The notes under the pieces are model-generated. The model saw only the letters and a program-made list of their open reading frames with translations, did not search any database and was not told where the DNA came from. A DNA stretch of 5,430 bases from an uncultured Clostridia bacterium (GTDB lineage Bacteria > Bacillota_A > Clostridia > TANB77 > CAG-508): positions 1-5,430 of the forward strand of contig CALXSA010000058.1 of NCBI GenBank assembly GCA_944390995.1, in the 5' to 3' direction. The translations under genes and the position numbers were made by a program. This document shows, piece after piece, positions 1 to 5,408 of the stretch. Position 1 is the stretch's first letter. Each line of letters starts with the position of its first letter.

Positions 1-624
1 TGTTTTTTGGTATGATTCCGAAGTTATATGTTGCATTATTATAGGTAAATATATGTCTGCTAGATGCTGTTTTTGAGAATCTGTTAGTTCAAACAGGTTA
101 ATATAATTATTTTCGTCTATAGTATCTGGTACGTTGTCTATACCATAACTAGCTCCAAGTGCTGTTAAATTAAAGTTTTGTATCCCTACATAGTTTTCAA
201 AAATCTCATCACATTTTACCGCATGTATATCCCCGTTTCTTGCATATGATACTTTAAAGACATCTAATTCTCCATTTTTTAATATAGCTTCTGCATACGT
301 TCTATTTGTATTTACATCATGCCTTGCACTAGTCGAGACATTAAATCTTTTTGAGCTGACTTCTCCTTGAGTTAACACAACTGCTACATTTCCATTAGAT
401 GTATATGAATTTGTTTCTTTAAAATTTTCCTGAGCATTTAATTTGTCACTTAATATAACTTGTGTAACATCGCTTGCTTGTGCAAAGTATTTCCAAAACA
501 ACTCTTCATTAGACTCGCTTGAGTTTAAAACCCAAAATATTATTGCAATTATTATAGCTATTACAACTAAAATTAAAATTGGAACGGGTATAGCTATTTT
601 TAGGCTTTTTCTAGAATTATTCAT
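1..624 (-). CDS. Membrane-anchored protein of unknown function (N-terminal 208 residues, runs off the left edge)
   Basis: I do not recognise this family. Reading leftward from the ATG at 624-622, the frame stays open for 208 codons to the window edge, so the C-terminus is missing. The start is preceded by AAAGGAG, eight bases upstream. The protein begins with a short basic segment (Arg5, Lys6, Lys9), then a strongly hydrophobic stretch at about residues 10-33, rich in Ile, Val and Leu. A Ser/Glu-rich linker and a soluble region of about 170 residues follow. This pattern predicts a single-pass anchor with the bulk of the protein outside the membrane. There is no lipobox or obvious signal peptidase site. 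The soluble part has mixed beta-like segments (residues 79-88, 108-128) and no catalytic motif I can name. It lies 38 bases downstream of rlmB on the same strand and may be cotranscribed. The gene is real with good confidence; the function is unknown. Confidence 0.85.
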   Translation of the reverse strand, partial: MNNSRKSLKIAIPVPILILVVIAIIIAIIFWVLNSSESNEELFWKYFAQASDVTQVILSDKLNAQENFKETNSYTSNGNVAVVLTQGEVSSKRFNVSTSARHDVNTNRTYAEAILKNGELDVFKVSYARNGDIHAVKCDEIFENYVGIQNFNLTALGASYGIDNVPDTIDENNYINLFELTDSQKQHLADIYLPIIMQHITSESYQKT

Positions 625-662
625 AATAATTTCTCCTTTGTAATATTTATAAGATACTAACC

Positions 663-1431
663 TTATTTTCTTTGTTTCACAACCTCATACATAATTATTC
701 CGGCTGATACAGATGCATTAAGTGAGGTTATTTTTCCTTTCATAGGTATTTTTACTAAGAAGTCGCAATTTTCCTTTACTAATCTACTCATTCCAAAACC
801 TTCACTTCCAATGACTATTCCAATTCCTCCTGTATAGTCTTCGTCATAATAATACTTATCAGTATTCATTTCTGTTCCACATATCCACACATCATTTTCT
901 TTTAAATAATTGATTGTATCATTTAGGTTATTTACTCTTGCAATTTTCATATACTCTACTGCCCCAGCAGATACTTTAGCTACAGTACTATTAACTCCGG
1001 CAAGCTCTTCTTTTGGGTATTATTAGTCCATGTACTCCAGCAGTTTCTGCAGTTCTTATAATAGAACCTAAATTGTGTGGATCTTCTATTCCGTCTAAAA
1101 TTAAAATAAAAGGCTTCTCATTCCTATCTTTTGCTATTTGTAAAATATCGTCTACATCACAATAGTCAAATGGTGGTACAATTGCTATTACTCCTTGATT
1201 ATTCTCTGTTTGTGCCATTTGATTTAGTTTGACCTTGCTTATTTCATTTATAATTATTTTTCTTTCTCTTGCAATGGCTATTATTTTATTAATTGAACCA
1301 TGTTTTTCGCCTTCTGATACATATATTTTATTTATATCTCTGCCAGATTCTAAAAGTTCAAGAACAGCATTTCTGCCCTCTACTTGGTCATTAAATTCAT
1401 TTTCTGAAAAATTTCTTTTATTTTTCTCCAT
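663..1431 (-). pseudogene. rlmB: 23S rRNA (guanosine-2'-O-)-methyltransferase RlmB, split by a one-base frameshift
   Basis: RlmB is a SPOUT/TrmH-family enzyme that uses SAM to methylate the ribose of G2251 (E. coli numbering) in the 23S peptidyl-transferase region. The first frame (1431-991, 146 codons) holds the L30e-like RNA-binding domain (about residues 17-90, starting VEGRNAV) and SPOUT motif 1, DPHNLGSIIRTAE (Asn120, Arg126). It then goes out of frame after IIPKRRA and stops at 993-991. The second frame resumes at 1001 and reads AGVNSTVAKVSAGAVEYMKI, the usual family continuation, then motif 2 (GIGIVIGSEGFGM) and motif 3 (SLNASVSAG), ending at 663. Removing one T (minus strand, 1002 or 1003) restores 255 codons, close to the 243-249 residues of known RlmB proteins. 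The start has AAGGA eight bases upstream. Identity is very certain. Whether the break is a real mutation or a sequencing error cannot be told here. The other motifs are intact, which argues against long decay. Confidence 0.93.
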
Positions 1432-1465
1432 TTTTTTATTCCTTGATTGTAATATTTAGATTTTT

Positions 1466-1486
1466 AAGGTTTTATCTATAAACCTT
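1466..1486 (-). other. Small intergenic hairpin between the deoxyribosyltransferase-like gene and rlmB
   Basis: A perfect 7-bp inverted repeat (AAGGTTT at 1466-1472, AAACCTT at 1480-1486) encloses a 7-base loop. It overlaps the last base of the upstream stop codon. On the minus strand it is followed by A-rich sequence, not a T run, so it is not a normal intrinsic terminator in the direction of transcription. It may be a minor processing or stability element in the operon transcript, or chance in AT-rich DNA. Confidence 0.3.
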
Positions 1487-1857
1487 TATTTTATATCTTC
1501 TAAATTACCTTTTAATGCAATAGCTTTCCATCCTTCTAACTCGTCTCTATATGGTTCGTAAATATCATTTAATAGATAAATCTTTTTATTAAAATAAAAT
1601 GCCATTGCTATTTCTGCAAATGTATTTGGTCCTATATAATTTTTTATTCCATTTTTTGTTACATTAACTGCTAAAACTATATCTGTTTTTTCATTTGTAA
1701 TTTCATCAAAATGTAATTTAGTAGCATCTCCTTTTGTCATTTCCAATCTAAATTCTTTCGGTGTAACTACTTCATATCCTTTATTTTTTAAATATTCTTC
1801 TACTTCAAATATTTTTTCTTTTAATTTCATACTGCCACATAATACTATTCTTTTCAT
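1486..1857 (-). CDS. Nucleoside 2-deoxyribosyltransferase-like small Rossmann-type protein
   Basis: This is a complete 123-residue protein with AAGAAGG six bases before its ATG. It starts with a beta strand running into a Gly/Ser loop (RIVLCGSM, residues 3-10). A helix, a YEVVTP strand (28-33), an acidic strand-end motif (TDIVLAVN, 58-65) and a GPNTFAEIAMA segment (76-86) follow. This order matches the nucleoside 2-deoxyribosyltransferase-like fold, in which the glutamate of the (M/A)E(L/I)xxA helix is the nucleophile or its equivalent; here that would be Glu82. True enzymes exchange bases on 2'-deoxyribonucleosides or hydrolyse nucleotide N-glycosidic bonds. Many short relatives have no proven activity, so I assign the fold, not the reaction. 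It lies 86 bases after lepA and 54 before rlmB on the same strand. Codon use resembles lepA. No membrane segment or signal peptide is visible, so it is probably cytosolic. Confidence 0.7.
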   Translation of the reverse strand: MKRIVLCGSMKLKEKIFEVEEYLKNKGYEVVTPKEFRLEMTKGDATKLHFDEITNEKTDIVLAVNVTKNGIKNYIGPNTFAEIAMAFYFNKKIYLLNDIYEPYRDELEGWKAIALKGNLEDIK

Positions 1858-1943
1858 GGTTTACCTTCTTTTTCTAAATTTTAACAACACAAGATATTTC
1901 TCTGTTATCTTTCTTCTCTTAGCAATTATCTTTCACTTGTGCC

Positions 1944-3755
1944 CTATTCTTCGTCAAGCTTAAGAACACTAAGAAAAGCCTCCTGTGGAATTTCCACATT
2001 TCCTATTTGTCTCATTTTCTTTTTACCACGTTTTTGTTTTTCTAGCAATTTTTTCTTTCTTGTAATATCTCCACCATAACATTTTGCTAAAACGTCTTTT
2101 CTTAATGCAGATATAGTCTCTCTTGCAATAACTTTGCCTCCAATAACAGCTTGAATAGGAATTACGAATAACTGCCTTGGAATTACTTGTTTTAATTTTT
2201 CTACCATTTTTCTTCCACGTTCATAGCTGTTGTCCTTATGCACTATAAACGAAAGGGCATCTACTGCCTCACCATTTACATGTATATCTAGTTTAACTAA
2301 ATCAGAACGTTTATATTCTTTAAATTCATAGTCAAATGAAGCATATCCTTTGGTTCTAGATTTTAGTTGATCAAAAAAGTCATATATAATTTCATTTAAT
2401 GGAAGTTCATATATTAGAGTTACTCTATTTTCATCTAAATATTTCATGTCTACATAGATTCCACGTCTATTTTGACAAATTTCCATTATATTTCCAACAA
2501 ACTCCTTCGGTGTCAAAATCTCTGCCTGTACCATTGGTTCTTCCATATATGATATTTCGCTTGTTGGTGGCAAATCTGATGGATTATATAGTTCAATTAT
2601 TTCACCATCTGTTTTGTGTACTTTATATATAACTGATGGTGATGTTGTAATCAGACTTAAATCAAATTCTCTATCTAATCTTTCCTCAATTATCTCTAAG
2701 TGAAGTAAACCTAAAAATCCACACCTAAATCCAAAACCTAAAGCTCCTGAAGATTCTGGCTCATATTCTAAGGCTGCATCATTTAATTGTAGTTTTTCTA
2801 ATGCTACCTTTAAGTTTTCATAGTCACTTCCATCTACAGGATAAATTCCACAATAAACCATTGGATTTACTTTTTTATATCCAGGTAAGGCTTCCTTTGC
2901 TTTATTTTCCTTTAAAGTAATAGTATCTCCGACTCTAATGTCTGATAAACTTTTTATGCTTGCTGCAATATATCCAACTTCTCCCGCTTCTAGTTTGTCG
3001 GAAGGAGAATAACTTCCTGGTTCAAAATATCCTACTTCTGTTACTGTAAAATTTTTGTTGTTAGCCATAAGTAATATTTCGTCTCCGACTTTTACAGTTC
3101 CATCTTTTACCCTAACATAAGCTATTGCGCCTTTGTAATCATTATATATAGAGTCAAATATTAGGCATTTTAATGGTGCGTTTTCGTCGCCTGTTGGAGC
3201 TGGAAGGTCTGTTACTATTCTTTCTAATACTTCATCTACATTTAGCCCTGTTTTAGCAGATATGCAAGGTGCATCCTGTGCTGGAATTCCTATTATATCT
3301 TCAATTTCTTTTTTTACTTCATCTGGTCTTGCATTTGGCAAATCTACTTTGTTTATAACTGGTAAAATTTCCAGGTTATTATCTATTGCTAAATAAACAT
3401 TTGCAAGTGTTTGCGCTTCCACACCTTGTGTGCTATCTACAACTAAAACTGCTCCATCACATGCTGCCAAACTTCTAGATACTTCATAATTAAAGTCTAC
3501 GTGCCCTGGTGTGTCTATTAAATTAAGTTCGTATTCATTTCCATCTTTAGCTTTATATATCATTTTAACAGCCTGAGACTTAATTGTTATTCCTCTTTCT
3601 CTTTCGATGTCCATATTGTCTAATACTTGGCTTTCCATTTCACGGCTTGAAAGCACTCCTGTCATTTCAATAAGTCTGTCTGCTAATGTTGATTTACCGT
3701 GGTCTATATGTGCTATTATGCTAAAGTTTCTTATAAATTTCTTTTTGTCGCTCAT
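1944..3755 (-). CDS. lepA: Elongation factor 4 (LepA), ribosome-associated translational GTPase
   Basis: This is a complete 603-residue LepA, matching the usual length of about 600. The GTPase domain comes first, with all G motifs present: AHIDHGKST (15-23), RERGITIKS (52-60), DTPGH with catalytic His85 (81-85), NKVD (135-138) and SAKTG (166-170). A beta-barrel domain II, an EF-G-like domain III containing [15 protein letters not shown], a domain V-like region and the LepA-specific C-terminal domain follow. The C-terminal domain has the basic, conserved [16 protein letters not shown] stretch and the IPQEAF ending. Family knowledge: EF4 binds the ribosome in the cytosol or at the membrane, and has been linked to back-translocation, initiation and assembly under stress; its exact role is debated. 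The ATG is preceded by AGGAG six bases upstream, and a consensus promoter lies just beyond. It is the first gene of the leftward run. The neighbour often found next to lepA in other Firmicutes, a hemN-like gene, is absent here. Confidence 0.98.
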   Translation of the reverse strand: MSDKKKFIRNFSIIAHIDHGKSTLADRLIEMTGVLSSREMESQVLDNMDIERERGITIKSQAVKMIYKAKDGNEYELNLIDTPGHVDFNYEVSRSLAACDGAVLVVDSTQGVEAQTLANVYLAIDNNLEILPVINKVDLPNARPDEVKKEIEDIIGIPAQDAPCISAKTGLNVDEVLERIVTDLPAPTGDENAPLKCLIFDSIYNDYKGAIAYVRVKDGTVKVGDEILLMANNKNFTVTEVGYFEPGSYSPSDKLEAGEVGYIAASIKSLSDIRVGDTITLKENKAKEALPGYKKVNPMVYCGIYPVDGSDYENLKVALEKLQLNDAALEYEPESSGALGFGFRCGFLGLLHLEIIEERLDREFDLSLITTSPSVIYKVHKTDGEIIELYNPSDLPPTSEISYMEEPMVQAEILTPKEFVGNIMEICQNRRGIYVDMKYLDENRVTLIYELPLNEIIYDFFDQLKSRTKGYASFDYEFKEYKRSDLVKLDIHVNGEAVDALSFIVHKDNSYERGRKMVEKLKQVIPRQLFVIPIQAVIGGKVIARETISALRKDVLAKCYGGDITRKKKLLEKQKRGKKKMRQIGNVEIPQEAFLSVLKLDEE

Positions 3756-3782
3756 ACTTTTCTCCTCTTTTTCTCTTCCATA

Positions 3783-3811
3783 ATTATATTGATTTTACTA
3801 ATTTTTGTCAA
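3783..3811 (-). promoter_or_regulatory. Sigma-A promoter of the lepA run
   Basis: On the minus strand, TTGACA (3811-3806) and TATAAT (3788-3783) are separated by exactly 17 bases, a perfect match to the housekeeping consensus. The predicted start is about 20 bases upstream of the lepA ATG at 3755, leaving only a short leader with the AGGAG site. No operator or riboswitch is evident. The expected output is strong and constitutive. Confidence 0.85.
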
Positions 3812-3818
3812 CAATAGT

Positions 3819-3846
3819 TTGATTATTTGTGCTTGTTCTCTATATT
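3819..3846 (+). promoter_or_regulatory. Possible rightward promoter reading into the large hairpin
   Basis: TTGATT (3819-3824) and TATATT (3841-3846) are 16 bases apart on the plus strand. The pair lies just upstream of the lepA -35 element, and transcription from it would enter the inverted repeat at 3846-4045. There is no ORF behind it, so any product would be a structured RNA. Such matches are common in AT-rich DNA and the support is weak. Confidence 0.25.
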
Positions 3847-4045
3847 ACAATTCATAGCCAGATTAATACCGAGAAGAAGAAGGTATTTTTTATTGTTATT
3901 TCCAGCCCCCAACTGCATACAAACTGTATAAATTTTCGCTAGTGCTCAATTTAACAGTTTGTAAACTTGTCGGTCCCCACCTTAAGCATTCCAATAACAA
4001 TAAAAAATACCTTCTTCTTCTCTAAAAAATAGGCTGTGAATTGTA
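3846..4045. repeat. Large nested inverted repeat, MITE-like or hairpin-RNA element
   Basis: Three stems nest around one centre. The outer arms 3846-3859 and 4032-4045 match over 14 bp with one T/C difference (a G-U wobble as RNA). The middle arms 3871-3900 and 3993-4022 are a perfect 30-bp inverted repeat. Between outer and middle arms lie 11 unpaired bases on the left and 9 on the right. In the central 92 bases, 3918-3927 pairs perfectly with 3954-3963 and 3929-3934 with 3948-3953, separated by one bulged A and closed by a 13-base loop. The C-rich flanks of that stem (3901-3917 and 3964-3992) are unpaired. No ORF of note lies inside. It sits between the divergent lepA promoter and the first Nudix-like gene. 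It could be a miniature transposable element, a structured non-coding RNA or a remnant of a larger element. I see no clear target-site duplication and no T-run that would make it a terminator. Confidence 0.85.
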
Positions 4046-4046
4046 G

Positions 4047-4064
4047 ATTCTTTGCAATAAGAAT
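4047..4064. promoter_or_regulatory. Short dyad upstream of the first Nudix-like promoter (possible operator)
   Basis: ATTCTT (4047-4052) and AAGAAT (4059-4064) form a 6-bp inverted repeat with a 6-base spacer. It ends 21 bases before the -35 element at 4086 and directly abuts the large hairpin. The second Nudix-like promoter has no obvious counterpart, which weakens an operator reading. Confidence 0.25.
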
Positions 4065-4071
4065 GCGCAAA

Positions 4072-4114
4072 TTTAACATAACTGCTTGCTTTTTACATAA
4101 AATGGTTATATAAT
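4072..4114 (+). promoter_or_regulatory. Promoter of the first Nudix-like gene, with upstream TTTNACATAA box
   Basis: TTGCTT (4086-4091) and TATAAT (4109-4114) have a 17-base spacer. Four bases before the -35 lies TTTAACATAA (4072-4081), and a near copy, TTTTACATAA, occupies 4091-4100 inside the spacer, 19 bases further on. The same box, -35, spacer length and -10 recur in front of the second Nudix-like gene at 4621-4663. The shared box may be a regulator site or may just be inherited from a duplication. Confidence 0.8.
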
Positions 4115-4120
4115 ATGAAC

Positions 4121-4138
4121 ACGACCAATTTTTAGGTC
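4121..4138 (+). promoter_or_regulatory. Conserved dyad at the transcript start of Nudix-like gene 1
   Basis: The stretch begins ACGACC, seven bases after the end of the -10, and contains GACC (4123-4126) and GGTC (4135-4138) around an 8-base AT-rich loop. At the same distance from the -10 of the second unit, ACGGCC begins an equivalent dyad with a 5-base loop. It is either an operator over the transcription start or a small 5' leader hairpin. The stem pairing is kept although one base differs (A-T in one, G-T in the other), which mildly favours RNA. Confidence 0.5.
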
Positions 4139-4163
4139 AATTATTTGAAAGGAGATTATTACA

Positions 4164-4565
4164 ATGAAAGAACGGCTAGTAATGGTTATTGCCTATAACA
4201 AGTATGGGCAAATATTCCTTTATCGGCAAAATTGGCTTTGGCAACTCCCTTCTGGAATTTGCCAAAAAGGTGAAACTATTGAAGAATGTGCTAAACGCGT
4301 ATTCATAGAACAGGGGTGTTCTCCTCTTACTGTAATATCAACAATTCGCTATTGTCCCGACAGTAGTAGTGCCTCTTGGTTTAACGTTGTCATTGGCAAA
4401 GTTGATGATAATGCTGAACTTAAAGGTGCATGGCAGTACGAAAATCTCGTATATTACAATTCACTTATGCAGATGACCACTAGTTCTTTCTTCGAAGATG
4501 GCTCTTTTATCGAGCCTAACTCTATCAATGCCTTGATGGCACATAGATGTATCAATAGAATATAA
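4164..4565 (+). CDS. Small Nudix-fold protein with a partly eroded Nudix box (unit 1)
   Basis: This is a complete 133-residue protein whose ATG has AAAGGAG nine bases upstream. The first strand (residues 5-21, ending IFLYRQ) leads into WQLPSG (26-31), typical of Nudix proteins. The Nudix box aligns from Gly31 through Glu37 to Arg45. In the catalytic RExxEE core, the first Glu is Val46 and the last is Gln50; Arg45 and Glu49 remain. The box is also one residue short of, or shifted against, its usual closing Gly. Nudix enzymes hydrolyse nucleoside diphosphates linked to another group, using those Glu residues to hold Mg2+. With two of three lost, hydrolysis is doubtful and ligand binding is a fair guess. 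The C-terminal end (ENLVYY, then FFEDGSF and a final helix) resembles that of the second unit, so the two look paralogous. It has its own promoter and terminator. GC is about 39% against about 30% in lepA. Substrate and role are unknown. Confidence 0.8.
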   Translation: MKERLVMVIAYNKYGQIFLYRQNWLWQLPSGICQKGETIEECAKRVFIEQGCSPLTVISTIRYCPDSSSASWFNVVIGKVDDNAELKGAWQYENLVYYNSLMQMTTSSFFEDGSFIEPNSINALMAHRCINRI

Positions 4566-4573
4566 TTTCCTTC

Positions 4574-4604
4574 CCCCCTGTCACTCTGTGGCAGGGGGAT
4601 TTTA
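4574..4604 (+). terminator. Intrinsic terminator of Nudix-like gene 1
   Basis: The hairpin arms 4574-4584 and 4588-4598 form an 11-bp stem, C5TG at the base and CAC/GTG at the top with one T-G wobble, and a TCT loop. A short ATTTTAT tail follows. It begins 8 bases after the stop codon. The bases from the stop into the C run almost match those after the second gene (5260 onward). Confidence 0.85.
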
Positions 4605-4620
4605 TATGTTGCGAAGTAGA

Positions 4621-4663
4621 TTTTACATAATGTATTGCTTTTTTCTTTAGAAAGTTGTATAAT
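4621..4663 (+). promoter_or_regulatory. Promoter of the second Nudix-like gene, with upstream TTTNACATAA box
   Basis: TTTTACATAA (4621-4630), four bases, TTGCTT (4635-4640), 17 bases and TATAAT (4658-4663) repeat the layout of the first promoter exactly. Because this promoter covers the TTG at 4663, that codon cannot be the start of the gene behind it. Confidence 0.8.
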
Positions 4664-4669
4664 TGTTCT

Positions 4670-4684
4670 ACGGCCCAATTGGTC
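4670..4684 (+). promoter_or_regulatory. Conserved dyad at the transcript start of Nudix-like gene 2
   Basis: ACGGCC starts seven bases after the -10, the same offset as in unit 1. GGCC (4672-4675) can pair with GGTC (4681-4684) through one G-U, and an 8-bp palindrome CCAATTGG lies at 4675-4682. Both units continue with GGTCAA. It may be an operator or a leader hairpin. Confidence 0.5.
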
Positions 4685-4713
4685 AAATACTAAAAAAGGA
4701 GATAATGCGTACT

Positions 4714-5262
4714 ATGAAAGACTACAAGTTAACCTTGGCGCAGGATTTGGCACAAATGTCTGATTTTTCAATCAGGCATCTTACCTATACTGCAAATGAC
4801 AAGACTCGGATTAATGCTGAAATAATTCAAACTAATCCGATAGTGTCGGTCATCGTTCTTAACGAGCATAATGAACTCGTGGTCCTTCCTACTTTCCAGC
4901 CTGCTATTGGCAAATGGTTCTACGAGGTGCCTTTTAGGGCATTTAATATTCGTGAACACGTTCTGCAAGTGGCTGAAGGATTAGTCAAAAAGCAGACTAA
5001 TCTGAATCTTGAAGATGCCGTTTTGCTTACTCAAGGACTGAATCAGATGGATCCGAGAACTGATGCCAACATGCAGGTAGTGTTTGGAAGAGTACAAACT
5101 TTTCTCAATACTCCTAGCAATGAGGTACGGTTTGTAAACCTCAAAGAAGCCTATTACAGGCTGAAGCGCCAAATAAAGTACAACAATCCATTTATGGATG
5201 GCTTGGACCTTGGTGGTCTGAGTAGTGATGCTCTTCGCCTTTACAGGTTTGTAGAAGAGTAA
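4714..5262 (+). CDS. Nudix-fold protein lacking catalytic residues, ADP-ribose-pyrophosphatase-like (unit 2)
   Basis: This protein has 182 residues from the ATG at 4714. That start lies 44 bases from the conserved ACG of the leader, against 43 in unit 1. AAAGGAG is 12 bases upstream, which is long; the in-frame ATG at 4705 (three bases from it, 185 residues) is the alternative. The order is that of NudF-type ADP-ribose pyrophosphatases: a leading strand region (20-40), VSVIVLNEHNELVVLP (44-59), FQPAIGKWFYEVP (61-73) matching the family's RxxxGxWxWELP, then the Nudix helix. In the helix Glu81 is kept, but the RExxEE core reads Gly89, Leu90, Lys93, Gln94, and the first Gly is Arg75. All core metal-binding Glu are gone, so hydrolysis is unlikely; a sensor or binding role for an ADP-ribose or NAD-like ligand is inference. 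No DNA-binding domain like that of NrtR regulators is visible. It is a distant paralogue of unit 1. GC is about 42%. Confidence 0.82.
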   Translation: MKDYKLTLAQDLAQMSDFSIRHLTYTANDKTRINAEIIQTNPIVSVIVLNEHNELVVLPTFQPAIGKWFYEVPFRAFNIREHVLQVAEGLVKKQTNLNLEDAVLLTQGLNQMDPRTDANMQVVFGRVQTFLNTPSNEVRFVNLKEAYYRLKRQIKYNNPFMDGLDLGGLSSDALRLYRFVEE

Positions 5263-5269
5263 TCTCCTT

Positions 5270-5310
5270 CCCCCTTAACTAGTTTCTAGTGAAGGGGGTT
5301 GTTTTTATTT
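5270..5310 (+). terminator. Intrinsic terminator of Nudix-like gene 2
   Basis: CCCCCTT (5270-5276) pairs with AAGGGGG (5292-5298) and ACTAG (5278-5282) with CTAGT (5286-5290), with one A/G mismatch between them and a TTT loop. A long T-rich tail follows from 5299. The start of the stem repeats the CCTTCCCCC seen after gene 1. Between this tail and 5353 I see only AT-rich sequence with no gene. Confidence 0.92.
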
Positions 5311-5360
5311 TATTATACAATCTATATTTAATAAAGTTAGAATATTACCGTTCTGAAGTG

Positions 5361-5400
5361 CACCCCAAATGTTAGACAAAAAATCTAACATTTGGAGGTG
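5361..5400 (+). promoter_or_regulatory. Hairpin that buries the transposase ribosome binding site
   Basis: A perfect 12-bp stem (5365-5376 with 5384-5395) closes a CAAAAAA loop. It extends by CACC (5361-5364) with GGTG (5397-5400) past one bulged A. The GGAGGTG ribosome binding site (5394-5400) lies in the right arm. Transcripts reading in from outside the element would fold and hide it, while transcripts starting inside would not. This protection against read-through expression is known from other insertion sequences such as IS10 and IS50. Confidence 0.65.
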
Positions 5401-5408
5401 TATTTTTT

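Noticed and set aside
443..643. 66-codon plus-strand frame with a hydrophobic composition
   Set aside because: It is the complement of the anchor region of the minus-strand membrane protein at 1-624, which has the better ribosome binding site and a longer frame.
1002..1003. Programmed ribosomal frameshift in rlmB
   Set aside because: No slippery heptamer, no upstream Shine-Dalgarno-like stimulator and no downstream pseudoknot are evident. RlmB is not known to use recoding.
1858..1943. Possible terminator between lepA and the deoxyribosyltransferase-like gene
   Set aside because: Only a 6-bp CACAAG/CTTGTG pair with a loop of roughly 50 bases is present, with no T tract; too weak to call.
3846..4045. 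Retron msr/msd or group II intron reading of the large hairpin
   Set aside because: No reverse transcriptase or intron-encoded protein is in the window, and no intron domain V or retron branching context could be recognised.
3846..4045. Bidirectional terminator reading of the large hairpin
   Set aside because: The stems are AT-rich with no GC core followed by a T run on either strand, and the lepA gene points away from it.
3841..4463. 14-base direct repeat TATATTACAATTCA at 3841-3854 and 4450-4463
   Set aside because: The second copy lies inside the coding sequence of Nudix-like gene 1. It is AT-rich and has no matching boundary, so it is probably chance and not a target duplication.
4454..4678. 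74-codon minus-strand frame across the end of Nudix-like gene 1
   Set aside because: It runs through the terminator and second promoter, has no ribosome binding site of note and is antisense to a better-supported gene.
4663..4713. TTG at 4663 as the start of the second Nudix-like gene
   Set aside because: The TTG overlaps the TATAAT of the gene's own promoter and would lie upstream of the transcript start. The AAAGGAG site lies further downstream.
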